Positions 1 to 11,440 are shown, numbered from the stretch's first letter. The stretch: 64,000 nucleotides of DNA from Acanthococcus lagerstroemiae (GCA_031841125.1 CM063107.1:45459497-45523496); one strand, 5' to 3'. Numbers and translations: made by a program. Notes: generated from the sequence alone by a model not told the origin.

Positions 1-2298
1 TCGATTAAAGGAACATAGTACTTTGGTTTCCTTCCTCTTCACATTATAATTCAAAAACTTTGTTCAAATGTAAATGAATTATTCTCCACAAAATCGACCG
101 AGCGCATTTTCAGTATCCTAAAATTGCTCGTCTTCAAATTTTAAAACAATTTTTAACGCAAATTTCTTGAACTATAAATAGTATATTCAGTTTTTCAAAA
201 GCAAATTATAAACTACCAGTGCCAAATTTCAGGGAACTGTGCCCTGGGGCAAATCTCAGGAAGCAATCGCCTTATTGCTCGAGTTATAGTGTTCACTTCG
301 CTGCTTCTAGAATCAACCAATGGTCAGAATGCAAGCATTCAATACACCAAAGAAAAATCACACACACACAATTCTTTGGTTAAAAACGTAACAGAATCAT
401 GTTTGCTTTCCATGGTTCCCTTTTTTCATTTCTTATACATAAGCCCAGAACTTCGGCTCAACGCGTATTAATTCTTCAGAATCAAAAGATCATGGGCTGA
501 AACTGCAATTCAAGCGAAGTTTAAACATGGAACGTTGATCGTACAACTGGCCTTTAAGGGCTTCAGGGATTCAGACACGTACCTCAATGCGCCAGTTCTT
601 CGATATTATTCGATATTATTCCACTAGCTCCGGACAAGCAAAACAGTTGATCAATATGTCAATACCACAGGCGACAACTGCAAACAGCCGTTCATGAATG
701 CCAGTTACTAGAGTCTAAATATAAACCGATGTGGGGACAAACTCAGCGGAAACCGGAAACCTCAAATGGCCATTTTCGAAGTACGTATCAGTTATCAGTG
801 TCTGTACTCCCACTTACACCTACCTAACAGTGTACGTAGATTACAGAAATTCGAATGTTTCGCAAACCAAAACAGCCGAATAACTCACTACGTGCATTCG
901 GTTTATCCCTGATAATGAAACAGCGTGACGGTGATCTCTTCCCAAGAATCCAAGCCATAAGCGGAAATAGTTCACCCGGAATGGGGGGGGGGGCTTTCAA
1001 AGGATTCGGGGAGCTAAACCCTCTACCTAGTTTGCGCCTGTGATCTTAACATCATAGACGGCGAACTCTTAGAATTGTGTAGGTCGCAAACACATCTAAT
1101 AAAAAAACAATTTTTTAAAAAGCAAAATACCTGTTTAAGACTCTGTAACATTCTTCCGGACTAGGCCAAGACTATTTCAGGCCTGCCTGGAACTTTCCAA
1201 GAACTTCAGAATTTCTTGAGATTTCTCGAGATTTTCACCTTTTCATGCAGTTAAAATCCTGAAACTTGAAGACTTAATGCTAGAGGGTTGATATTTTCAA
1301 TTCTGACAATTTTTGAAGCCAAAGAAATAGATTAGTAAGTTAAGACGGTAACACTTCTCGAACTTCAGAACGCTCGATTTCGCAATTGCCTGTCTTTCTT
1401 AGAGCATTCTCAAGTCATTCCTGTCGGTTTTCATGGTCTGCACCTCACAATTCTGCAATAAGGATTTGATTTGAATCACAAATCACGGTTTTTTCTCACA
1501 TAGACTGAGGGTGTAGATGTCAGGATGGTTCTATTGCGATGGACTGGTGTAAGGGTGGGCACGACTCAAATCAAATTATCGTCACAGATCAAGGACCTCA
1601 TACTTAGGACGGATGATCTGTACATTTTGGTTGTCTTCACGATTTGTACTTGCAGAATAATGATCTCCGGATCGTAAGCGAATGGCAAAATTCGAAGAAG
1701 TCAATGAGTAACAATCGATACAATCTTCATCCGTCCAGATGTATAATTCACGAGTGCTAAGGCGAAAACTACATTTTTCATTAGAACATTCGAAATAATT
1801 AATGACTGATATTAGCGTGTATAATATTTTCCCTCTTGCCACCGAGTAAGTAATAAGTAGCAATTTTTCAATCAGATACTAAATATTTCAATATATGTTT
1901 GGGTAACATATGTAGAAATGCACACGTGCAACATTGTAGGTAACACGGTTTGCATGCGAAAAACAAGAGGAAAAATTGACGAATACTGATTTGTTCGACC
2001 AACATGAGGCCCTTCTAAAAACACCATAATAGACGCCAAAGCAAACGGGCGTCTTGTCTGCCCACACATAGTTCGCAGCTGATGCGCTCACACACACACA
2101 CCATTTTCGAAGAAAACAGATGATAAATATCAACAGCCGCACGCGAAATAACAATAAGAGCAGACAACGACGGGCCTAAACACTGGTGTCATAGACGTTC
2201 AGGCTGGCCACTCAACCTTTCCTCAAAAAATTGAAAAAGTAACCAGAATTCATGAAAAAGTGACCTAAAAATGAACAAAATTTCAAGAGTTTTAGCCT
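1..2298. other. AT-rich non-coding stretch, no gene recognised
   Basis: I see no recognisable coding region, RNA gene or bounded mobile element here. The ORFs are all under about 95 codons and look like chance open frames. Small landmarks are a direct doublet of CGATATTATT near 600, a run of nine G near 985 and a CA-rich tract near 2090. Short host exons or old repeats could be missed. Confidence 0.5.
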
Positions 2299-2306
2299 TT
2301 TGTGTG

Positions 2307-2506
2307 CATAGGCGGCAACTTTGTGGGTGCTCCGGGGCTCGAGCACCCCTTGGGATTTTTTGAGCACCCCTTGGGAAATTCCTCAAAAATAAAAAATTCA
2401 TTACATTAAGATCTTCTTTGCCAAATTTTTCCCCCCTCCCCTCTAAATTCACGTTATAAAATTTTGTTCGAGCACCCCTTGGGAAAATTGTAAGTTGCCG
2501 CCGTTG
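2307..2506. mobile_element. Non-autonomous hAT-type MITE (200 bp)
   Basis: The ends form an imperfect 15-bp terminal inverted repeat: CATAGGCGGCAACTT on the left, and CAACGGCGGCAACTT as the reverse complement of the right end (13 of 15 match). The 8 bp TTTGTGTG lie at 2299-2306 and again at 2507-2514. CA termini plus an exact 8-bp duplication are the hAT signature. There is no coding capacity. The interior carries three copies of GAGCACCCCTTGG (near 2340, 2362 and 2470), the last close to the right end. Boundaries are read from the sequence; the superfamily is inferred from duplication length and termini. Confidence 0.75.
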
Positions 2507-2869
2507 TTTGTGTGCTACTTTTTATGGAGCAGCATACACTGTCGGGACAAAATTATAGTCATTATTCTTTTCCATGAAGGACACTCAACTCAAAATTCAA
2601 ATACTCGAAGGTCAAAAGAAAAAAAAAATTATAAACAGATTAGAAAAATAATCTATATAGATTAGGGTAGTTTTCAAAACCAGATTCGTATTTCAAAAGA
2701 AATACAATGGTGCAAGATAGTCATTTCTTCTTTAAAAAGGTTTTCACTTTATAATAGCACACATTCATTATTTATAATATTGTATTATTTATTTCACTAA
2801 TATTCCGTAAGTTTGAAATCTTCTCACCATCCTGAGCAATATTAGGATTACTTTTAACGTTTTTTTTGG

Positions 2870-3985
2870 TTTTATTATTATTACAGTCTTCGTAGACCTA
2901 GTGTACAGTGCAGACAAAGTTATATACATTGTACACCGTCAGGTCAACGCACCCCGCACGCGGGCATAGACCTCCCCCGTGGTTGCCCAAATTTTGCGAT
3001 TTTGGGCCACTCTACCCCAGATTATTACTACTCTTCTTTCGATTTCGTCGCCCCATCTGGTTGCTGGCTTCCCTATTCCTCGTATTAGCCCATATGGTGT
3101 CCAGTCGGTTATTCTCTTGTGCCATTTATCATCTTTTTCTCTCGGTAGGTGTCCTGCAAACGCGAATTTGGACTTCTTGATTTTGTATGTTATTGTACTC
3201 GAATTTGTTTTTTCGTATATTTTTCTATTCTTTATCTTGTCTTTTGCTTTTATGTTTAGAATACTTCTCAACATTCTGTTTTGAGTTGTTTGCAGTTTCT
3301 TAAGTAGAGAGTTCGTGAGGGCCCATGTCTGGGCTCCATACGTTATAGAAGGGATGACGCAGCTTTCAAATATTTTCATTTTTGTTCTTAATTGCATATC
3401 ACTTTTGAGGACATATTTTAGGGCCTAAAAACTTTTCCATCCATGTTGTATTCTTTTGTGTATCTCAGAGTCGAATTTTTTATTAATTGATATGGTCTGG
3501 CCTAGGTAATTGGTTTCCTCTACTCTGTCGATTTTGGTGTCATTAAGTAACAGTTTAACATCGGGGTCTGACGAGAGGAAGAACGTTTTCCTCAGGTTTA
3601 TTATTAAGCTTACCTCCGCGCTTGCTGATTTAATTCGGTTATTATTTCCTCCAGTTCCCTAGTATTCTTTTCAAACAGAACTATATCGTCCGCAAATCTA
3701 AGATTATTCAGGTATTTACCGTCAATTTTGATTCCTTTTTCTCCCCAGATTAATTTTCGAAAGACCTGTTCAAGTACCGCATTGAATAGGTTCGGTGAGA
3801 GCGGGTCGCCCTGCTTCACACCTCTCCGTATTTCGAATTTTTTGCCCTTTTTGTCTAATCCTAGATAAGCGGTTGCGTTGCAGTAAAGTTTTTGGAGAAT
3901 GTTGATAATTACTGTGGGTATAACTTGCTCAGCGAGAGCTAATCATATCTTATCATGATAAATCGTGTCAAATGCTTCATCTTTC
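2870..3985 (-). pseudogene. RTE-type LINE, reverse transcriptase C-terminal half, decayed
   Basis: The minus strand encodes the later part of a non-LTR reverse transcriptase in broken frames. An AFDT motif resembling RT motif A lies near 3970. GDPLSPNLFNAVLEQ (motif B) lies near 3790, and FADDIVLFEKN with the FADD catalytic pair lies near 3690. A connection and C-terminal region with SITYGAQTWAL runs at 3397-2939. Stops and frame changes occur near 3945 and 3427. Beyond the stop, the minus strand reads into a TAATAATAATAA tract at 2872-2885, like the simple 3' tails of RTE elements. No endonuclease is present, so the copy is 5'-truncated at about 3985. RTE membership is inferred from motif wording. 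Confidence 0.82.
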
Positions 3986-4020
3986 TTTCGGTCTTTTTTT
4001 TAAAATAAAAGACCGAAAAA
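3984..4020. repeat. Short inverted repeat at the junction of two opposed LINE fragments
   Basis: TTTCGGTCTTTT and AAAAGACCGAAA form a perfect 12-bp inverted repeat separated by a few A/T bases. It lies exactly where the minus-strand RTE fragment stops and a plus-strand reverse-transcriptase fragment begins. It may be the scar of the rearrangement that joined the two. Confidence 0.7.
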
Positions 4021-4290
4021 AAGGTTTGAATACATATGTAGCACTTGTAGATTTAGAAAAAGCTTTTGATAATGTTGAAGGGGATAGGAGTTGAGTATAA
4101 ATAAAGAAGAGTAGTATGAACGTATATAAGGACTAAAAGGTTCAAACACAAATAGAAGATGAAGTGGGAGAAGCTAAATTCAAAAAGAAGTTAGTCAAGG
4201 TTGCTGTTTGTCACCAGTACTGTTTAACCTATTTATAGAAAAAGTAATGGAAGAAATGAAAGAATCAGGTGTGGTAATAGAAGGGTCTTA
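4021..4290 (+). pseudogene. Second LINE reverse transcriptase fragment, motifs A and B
   Basis: In one plus-strand frame the sequence near 4025-4080 reads NTYVALVDLEKAFDNVEG, which is RT motif A. After a frame break, 4195-4260 reads QGCCLSPVLFNLFIEKVM, which is motif B. The motif wording (QGCCLSP) differs from the minus-strand neighbour (QGDPLSP), so this is another LINE family. No start, no catalytic FADD block and no 3' end are visible. It is a dead internal fragment. Confidence 0.8.
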
Positions 4291-4434
4291 CTTTTAGACC
4301 AAAATCTAATACAAATTTGTAGCTCTTTCTTATTAGCGACATCAAACATTTCGTCATACAGAAGATAATAATAGGTATTTTAATGACATTCTCAATTAAA
4401 CGCCTGTAAAAGTATAGACCATAAGCTCCTGTTA

Positions 4435-4760
4435 ATAGGTATCGAGCTTTTTGGTTTATATAAAGTCACAGTTTCTATTTCCTGAGTTTTGAAAAATATG
4501 GCGTCGAATAAAGAAGTTATACCGTCACAGGATCGCAAACTGGAATTACTTGCAACTATTTTCAGCTCCCACAGGATTTTAGCTGTGGTTGTAGCATCAT
4601 TACGACAGAAAAGCTGGATATCAGAAGTAATTGCAACACTTCTTGACTTCTTAAAGGAAACAAACATCTGATACCACTGACGCTGATACACTTAGACGAA
4701 CTGATATAGATGAAAGTTTAGCGAGAATATTAGTTTATTGTTTTGGAAAAGGAAAATGAA
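4435..4760 (+). repeat. Unclassified dispersed repeat, copy A, with short ORF
   Basis: This stretch is clearly related to 42318-43300. Both read GTATCGAGCTTTT, then ATTTCCTGMGTTTTGRARAA, then an ATG-initiated frame (copy A ATG at 4498, 58 codons) with EVIPSQDRKLELL in A and EAISSQDRELKFL in B. I do not recognise the protein. The homology ends near 4740. Copy A lacks the 626-bp insertion found in copy B, but at the same point it carries a tandem near-duplicate of the target, TTCTTGAC then TTCTTAAA (4640-4655). It could be a processed gene fragment or an unclassified transposon. Confidence 0.7.
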
Positions 4761-6947
4761 AACCTGGAAGTCTTGAAAGGTCTGGGAACTTCAAAGGATT
4801 CAACGATTCCTAGTCTTCTGCATCGCATTTCAAATACGCCCAATTCCGGCTGACACTGTAGAGGATGAAACCACCACAGCTGTTTTACTGTACTTCATAA
4901 CAACTTGATGAAGAGAAAGCTCCACGTGGGGTTTACACTTCCACCACTGTACCCCCAGCAGACTGTCCACAGATACCTCGAACACTCGATTAGGCCATGT
5001 TGTAATTAGTTCTGGGAAAACGGGCCTCCTATGCATTCTGACTTCTTCCAACCCGAGGCATTCTCCAGGTTTACTGCACGGAACGGTGGAACCGTGTAGT
5101 GCGTAACGTACACACTAGACAGAAAAAATACCTTTAATACTTGAAAACTTTACAGAATAATTAGCTGCGAACTACGCTACGTTCTGCCGGGTAAATGCGT
5201 CTTCCTGAACGACATAAAACAAACAAACCGTTTTCCTGAGCACGGCCAAGGCTAAATCGGACGCGGGCAGACAAATAATAATACGATTTACGTTCATTAA
5301 GCGTGCAGAGTAAGTTGATTTTTCAAATTAAAAACCAATGTAAGTAAATATGTACACGAATACGTCAAAGGTTCAGTCTACTGAATGAATAGATATATGT
5401 TTTCGATCTCGATTTTATTTTTAGCATCTTATAACCGGTAATTTATACACAATGTCGTGCAACTCACCATTTGATACGTTAACGAACTGACACATCAAGT
5501 GAATTTTACGGGGCGCGAATGAATTGATGAGACAATTTTCACGGCATTCTGAAACAGCAAAACAGAAAGAAGACTCGATTAATGCACTGGACAAATTCGA
5601 CTTCGCAACCTGATACCGATTAGTAAAGGCAAATTATTACATCAATCATCGCGAAGCTACACTGTGCAGTAGGGTGGTTTCTATTCACACTCCGTGAAAA
5701 CAAAATATGCTTTCGGTTGCGGCACCCCCCTAAATCGGCTCCAAGTATTAAAAAATTGTGCAAAATTTGAGCAAAATTGTCTACAGGTAACCATGCCTCA
5801 AGGGGGTTGAAGTTCTCGTAGGAATTAACATAACAATTTTTAAAATTTCAAATCCTCTACTAGGATCCTTTTTAAATGAGCCTAAAAATGGTTGTAAGGG
5901 ACGCTGAATCGCTTTCCGGGATCTTTTTACCCTCCTTTCACTCCTTTCGAGTCCACAGAGGGCTAATTTTCACTTTTTTCAATTTTCTACCATGAGTGAG
6001 TGTAGTCATGCAGCCGACTCATATTGAATGTTTTGCGATTATTTGTTCATCTACTGACTGACACATTACCGATGGAACTAATGTACGAAATTTTGATTGC
6101 GTTTGAGAATTATACACAAATAATGTAGTCAGAATTCATATTTTCCCAAGATTTTGATATTTTCATGATTTATTTTTAATCGTGAAATTGCCACCCCCGG
6201 GCGTTTGCCGCCCTAGGCAGTTGCCTGCGTGGCCTGTGCCTCACGCCGGGCTGGTTATCAGGCTAATTACACATATGGGGGAGAATGGGCATCAGAATAG
6301 AAGCATTAATTAGCCACATTGAAAACTGACTGGTTCGTGACTTCAGTATCATTCTAATCAGTAAAATTAACAGATGATAAATTGCAAACATTAATCCCCC
6401 CCCCCCCTGAACGAAATACATCCAACACGTCTCTTTTCAACATTGTAGAAGGTGGAATGTACATTTTGTTTTGGAGGCAGGAGGTTACTTTCTCTTCTAA
6501 ATGAAGATTCAAAAACTCCGCGAATAAAACACGACGGGTGTTCACATAATTCCGACTTTCTGAAGGTAAAAGTACGTCTCGCAAATCTCGATGTATCAAG
6601 CTATGTTTCGTGCCTATGGCTTCAATATTTAACGGTACGAACTGCGCGAGTAGACAGGCATATTATTTAGTAATCTTACATGCATATTTGCGCAGCGATG
6701 ACAAACGGTATTTTTGTCAGTGACAAGGAACAAACGGGAAGAAGGGAAGGCGCAAAAAGAAGAAAACGAAAAAATGACAAAACAACCCATAAAGGCTTTT
6801 CTTTCAATAGCTTACATTCGAATATTACCTTCTTATTAACACTTCTTCTTTTTAAAAATCTAAAGGGGCAATGCTACCCCTGGATTTAGGTAGGAAGGCT
6901 CCGGCTACATGCCCGTGAAGTCACCTGTGATTAGTGGCATATCTTGA
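4761..6947. other. No gene recognised
   Basis: No bounded element or coding homology is recognised. Near 6190-6250 the sequence ACCCCCGGGCGTTTGCCGCCC and nearby GC-rich words resemble the end of a degraded TIR element, but I could not find a partner end. A run of ten C sits near 6395. ORFs here are short and unconvincing. Confidence 0.4.
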
Positions 6948-8027
6948 CAGGGTGTCTACACAAGTCAAAAACTAAAAATACGAGGCTTGGCGAACTTGGA
7001 AACACACATTTTAGGATTTTGGGTGATTTTATTCTGTTTTGCATGGTCGATTTTCAATGACTATCGTTAGAAAATTCATCGTTTTTACTTTAAAGACGAT
7101 CTAAAAAGAGGTATACAAAATTGGCAAACATGAAATTCTTGATGGTAGGATATGAGGAAGCTGAGAATCTAACAAATACATAATACTTCAAAAAAATTAA
7201 AATTAAAATTTAAAAAAAAAGTTAAAAAATGGCCGAGTTACAGTACTTAAAGGCTGGTTGTACAAAAAATGCAGTTTTCAGAAAACGGCCTCAAAGTTGG
7301 TGAACCTGTTTTTCGGGAAAAATTTATTTAGAACGTCATAAGTGATGATAATATTTGGGGAAGAAGTGTTCTAGAAGTGCTTTTTATAGCCTGACACGAT
7401 GCCGTGGTTCATTTCACATGAAAAAAAGCCTCTTCTTCCACTTTTGAAAGCGTTGCGCGAAAACCACATTACGGGATTTCTTACAGAATCTTCTATTGGA
7501 CGGTCATTCACTAATCAGGATTACCAGATTGGGTGAAAAATCGCCAATTGGGCGACTTTTTTCTTGGCGCCTTACACAAAATAAATTATATTTTCCCCAA
7601 AAAATGTCCGCTTTTTCTACTCGAACTTCATTTTTAAATGTTAGCAGTGTTACTCATTTTCGTGGTAAATAAAAACGGGAAATCGAGCACGCTTTATGGT
7701 AACACATTCTGCTGTATACTGATATGTGGAAGCACTGATTTAGCTGATAAGTTTGCAAGACGGTGCGATCGTATTGAATCAATACGATCTCTTCTGTTCA
7801 CCGTTTAAATTACATATAAGCTACAAGGGAACATTTTGGGCGACTTTGGGCTACACTGCGCGTTGAAAATGGCGATTTCACTTTACCAACATCTGATCAC
7901 GCTGTCACTAATTTTTTCCTGACTTTTCAGTAAATTCCTCGAAATTTCCTGACGTAATCCTGACCTAATTTCAAAAATCCTGACTTTTCTTAACTTCTCT
8001 TGACTTCCTCACCTTGTAGACACCCTG
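6948..8027. mobile_element. CAGGGTGTCTAC-family DNA element, copy 1 (1080 bp)
   Basis: It begins with CAGGGTGTCTAC and ends with GTAGACACCCTG, a perfect 12-bp terminal inverted repeat. Inside the right end is a run of CCTGACTT and TTGACTT words, a feature shared with the copies at 10200, 17733 and 39119. This copy is about three times longer than the others, probably because another AT-rich repeat (about 7515-7900) lies inside it. No target duplication is visible (CTTGA on the left, ATAGA on the right). No transposase frame is recognised. The superfamily is unknown. Confidence 0.75.
7515..7900. repeat. Possible nested MITE in copy 1
   Basis: The left part reads ATTGGGTGAAAAATCGCC and then GGGCGACTT. 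The right part, reverse complemented, reads TTGGTAAAGTGAAATCGCC and later has AAGTCGCCC, so the two ends are loosely inverted. Near 7770 is a perfect inverted repeat GATCGTATTG / CAATACGATC with a 3-base spacer. The insertion would explain the excess length of the surrounding element. Ends are not exact. Confidence 0.4.
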
Positions 8028-10199
8028 ATAGAGCACACATACTTCTGCCACTGTCGGAAACATCACGTTGCGCCTTAAGTTGGTTTTGCCAGAGGGGTAG
8101 AGCGGTATCGGCCAGAAGGACCAATCTGTACCTGCTGTGGAATTCGAGGAACTTTTCAGACGTATCATAGCTGTCTGTACGATTAAGCGAGATCAGATGG
8201 ATGATCTTCGATATATCTTTGTGGTTAAGATAGGTGGGATGCATGCTCACCTTTTAGTTTTTACAGATGTACCAGATACGACGAACTACTCTTGATCTTA
8301 CCGGCTGAACCAATACTTTGGCGTACTCATCCTAACGCGAGTTCGTATTAATTAGTGTCATTAATTGTGTTTCAAAAAGTATATATATCGAGATTTCTCA
8401 AGGATCGCCTACACTAACAATAACGAAGAAAAGTCATGCAAAATCCACTCTTGGAAACTCAGGATGAACAAGCGATGAGACATTACGACAATTGTAAGGT
8501 AAGTTCAAAGAAGCAGGGGCGGCACGATGGCACCTTATGCATGTATTCCACGCGTTATCACAAAAAACCCGCGGGCCAATCACAGTTACATCGACTTCGA
8601 TACACCGAGTCGCTAATAAGATACACATCACAAAAAACATGCAGAACCGAAGTTGAAAAAGCATTTCAAAGCGGTCCCGGTAACTTTGTATGTATTTCTA
8701 AGAAGTGCGAAGAATCCTGCCTGCAATATCATTTCTAACGTGACCAAGTTCATGGCATATCACACTGATAAAATCGAACTTCGTATTTCTCGAATACACG
8801 CATTTTTCTCGTTACACACATAATAATTACATATTATTATATAGACGCCATTCGAGAACACTGCACGTGGCACAATTATTACGACACTAAAGAATAATGC
8901 ATTTTATCACAGTACAACTCTTTAATTCCGATTATCGTTTTCATTCCTCTTTTGTTTTTTTCTTTTCGTACGGCTACAAATAACTCATCAAACTGTTATA
9001 AAAGACAACAAAAAAACACAAATCAAATGAATTATTACGAGACATTAAAAGGCACGTTTTAAAAACGCGATAAGGTAGGTATACGGTTTTTACACACCGA
9101 AAAAGAAATAATAATTTACGTACTTCTCGTAAATACGAGACGCTAGTCGTTTGGCTTGGCGCCGTTCATTTAACAAAATATTTTTCAAATTTTAACATAA
9201 TGTTATAGAGTGTATCGCAGAGAACAATACACATTTCGAAAAACGAGAATTTCTAGTACATATTACCATTTTCTAAGCGTCAGTATGGTCGCTGATTACT
9301 ATACTATGTGAAGAAAGTCAACTGAACTGTTTAGGGCTCGACTGCAGGCTGTGAAGAAAAAACGAAGCCTTAGAGAAGAGGGGGAGAGGCGGATAAGTAG
9401 ATCTAGACTTGGATGAAGAACATTTTTAACCGGCTTCCCTTTTTAGCTCAAATTACAGGTAATTACCTACAGCACAAAATTTTTGCTAAGTAAGTCGGCC
9501 TTTCTTGGAGTCAGCGACAGATTCATATACGGGGGCCACAGGAGCTACTAACCACGGGCGCCAGGCCAAACGGGGGCGCTCAGAATACTGAGATAAAAAA
9601 AGGAGGAAATAACCGAAAGAAAAAAAACAAAAAACAAATTTATTCATTTCCAGCGTCAATTATTAACCTCTTCCCTCCTAGAAAAATCTTGATTAAAAGA
9701 ATAAAAATATTTGAAGATCTTGGGGATGCTTCCAATGATTGGCTCTGATGCGCAGTTCCCTTAAATCCAGCACTGCCTATTTCTACGAAATTTTTCTACC
9801 GTTCGACCAAGGTTCATCAGTGGCTGATCTATTATTATTATTATTATTACTATTATTATTCTTATTAGCCTTTATTTCTTGTTCACACCTGAGTTTAATT
9901 TTCATTACAAAGCCCGCATCGTCGGGCAAAAGCATCCCTCAACCTCGAACATGGGTAGAGAACTAGATATAGTAGGTGTAGCATGCGCTACATTCAACCA
10001 TAAATTGCTACACCCGGACAGAAAATGTGCTACATTAACTTCTGTATACAAGAAATGCGACAAGAAAACACACGAAGAATTACAAATTTTCAGAAATTGG
10101 GATTGTATATGAGATAGCGCAGTCTGCAGACTGTAGTAGCACGCTGACTTACACCCGGCGGCCAGCGGTCTCCACCTTTCATGATCCACTATGCAATTA
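8028..10199. other. No gene recognised; ATT microsatellite
   Basis: No coding homology is recognised. Overlapping opposite-strand ORFs at 8434-8738 show no motif I know. An (ATT)n microsatellite lies at about 9831-9868. At 9535-9590 the words GGGGGCCACAGGAGC and CGGGGGCGCTCAG suggest a degraded TIR element without a clear partner. Confidence 0.45.
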
Positions 10200-10586
10200 C
10201 AGGGTGTCTACCGGGTCCAAATTTTCCAATTCCTTGACCTTTTCTCACTTTTTCCATAACCGTTTTACATACATACAAATATAATCTCGTTCGTAGAACC
10301 TTATCAGGGGGGGGGGGAGGGGGCTCACAATAAATGGAAACACTAAAAAATACTATGAAAAAGGATATTATGTAATTATCTAAAAATATTTACGTTACTT
10401 TAAATTTATTTGTAATTTAAAAAAAAAATCGTGATAGTAATTTTGAGGAAATTTAAATGAAAAATTTATGCCTTTTAATGATCACTATCCAAAATACTTG
10501 ACTTTTCCTTTACTTTCTTGACTTTCTTTGACTACTCTCCAAAATACTTGACTTTTCCTCGACGTCCTTGACCGGTAGACACCCTG
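10200..10586. mobile_element. CAGGGTGTCTAC-family DNA element, copy 2 (387 bp)
   Basis: The termini are CAGGGTGTCTACCGG on the left and CCGGTAGACACCCTG on the right, a perfect 15-bp inverted repeat. The right subterminal part repeats GACTTTCCTT and TTGACTTTC words several times, ending CTTGACCGG before the terminus. Left flank AATTA and right flank GTATA do not form a clear duplication. There is no coding capacity. Confidence 0.82.
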
Positions 10587-10867
10587 GTATAGAAAACCAG
10601 AGAGACCGGTAAAGCGAAATAAATTTGGAAATTCAAAAATCACTGACCGAGATGTACTGAGAAGAGCCGCTGCAAAAAATGTTTATGATCTCATTATCAA
10701 TGAAATGACAGAGATTCTTTGCTGATCATTTTAGTGGCAGCAGCTTTATTCGACTCTGAACTTCTTTTTTTTTTTTTAATTTAAAAAGAAATTCTCAGAT
10801 GATGTTTGGGAGCATACAATTAAAAGTTGTACTTTTCTTTATGGTCAAAAATTGAAAACAGAATTCC

Positions 10868-11135
10868 CGATGTGCAAAATCCCACCAGTTACCCGGGCAA
10901 CTAAAGGAGAACCAAGGATAACCAAGGATAACCGAGGGTTGCAAATAGGTAACTTTTCCGCGGGTAACTACACGGTAACTGACTGCGTATCGGGATGCGC
11001 AAAATCCCGCCAGTTACTCGGGTGACTAAAGGGGAACCGAGGGTACTGATGGATGCCTGGGTAATCTGAGGGTAACTGGATTGCAAATTGGTAATTTTTC
11101 CGCGGGTAACTAGAAGGTAACTGATTGCGCATCGG
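10868..11135. repeat. Two-copy 125-bp tandem repeat
   Basis: The block beginning near GTGCAAAATCCC (10872) recurs 125 bp later as GCGCAAAATCCC (10997). Both copies contain ACCAGTTACCCGGG-like, GGAGAACC-like, TTTTTCCGCGGGTAACT-like and GTAACTGAYTGCG words. Copy 1 has an extra short doublet of AACCAAGGAT at 10910-10930. It lies immediately upstream of a hAT transposase tail and may be part of that element's non-coding sequence. Confidence 0.75.
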
Positions 11136-11140
11136 GGTGG

Positions 11141-11440
11141 GTGTCATATACGAAAGAGATGACTTCAAAGCTCTATCAAAATGCCCACACCCAAGTACTT
11201 GGTTTTTTTCATGAAAATAATTCAACTGAATGCTTTGGTGAGGTTATTAAGCTCCTGGAAATTTTGATAACAATTCCAATGACATCAGCTGAAGTAGAAA
11301 TATGTTTTTCCACTTTAAGGAGAATAAAAACTTTTCTGAGGAGCCACTGAAAAGGGACTGATTTACGATCTTCCAGACTTCAATGAGAGAGCAATCCAAA
11401 AATTTGCAACAAAAAAGAAAGACGTATGGACTTGACATAC
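11141..11440 (+). pseudogene. hAT transposase C-terminal dimerisation region, decayed
   Basis: The frame at 11231-11350 reads EVIKLLEILITIPMTSAEVE and then CFSTLRRIKTFLRS. This matches the conserved tail of hAT transposases: a hydrophobic helix, a T-P-T-S-x-E-x-x-F-S block and a basic K-T/N-L-R stretch. A stop follows at 11348. After a frame change, 11365-11436 reads DLPDFNERAIQKFATKKKDV, typical of the last helix. The DDE catalytic part is missing, so this is a truncated copy. In active elements the region mediates transposase dimerisation in the nucleus. No terminal repeat could be assigned. Confidence 0.82.

Noticed and set aside
2060..2110. CA-rich stretches as a CRISPR or structured array
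   Set aside because: Simple dinucleotide repeat, in a eukaryotic context; no repeat-spacer pattern anywhere in the window.
10320..10335. G and C homopolymer runs throughout the window as regulatory or G-quadruplex sites
   Set aside because: Most lie inside or next to MITEs and look like expanded mononucleotide tracts; no clear four-tract arrangement.
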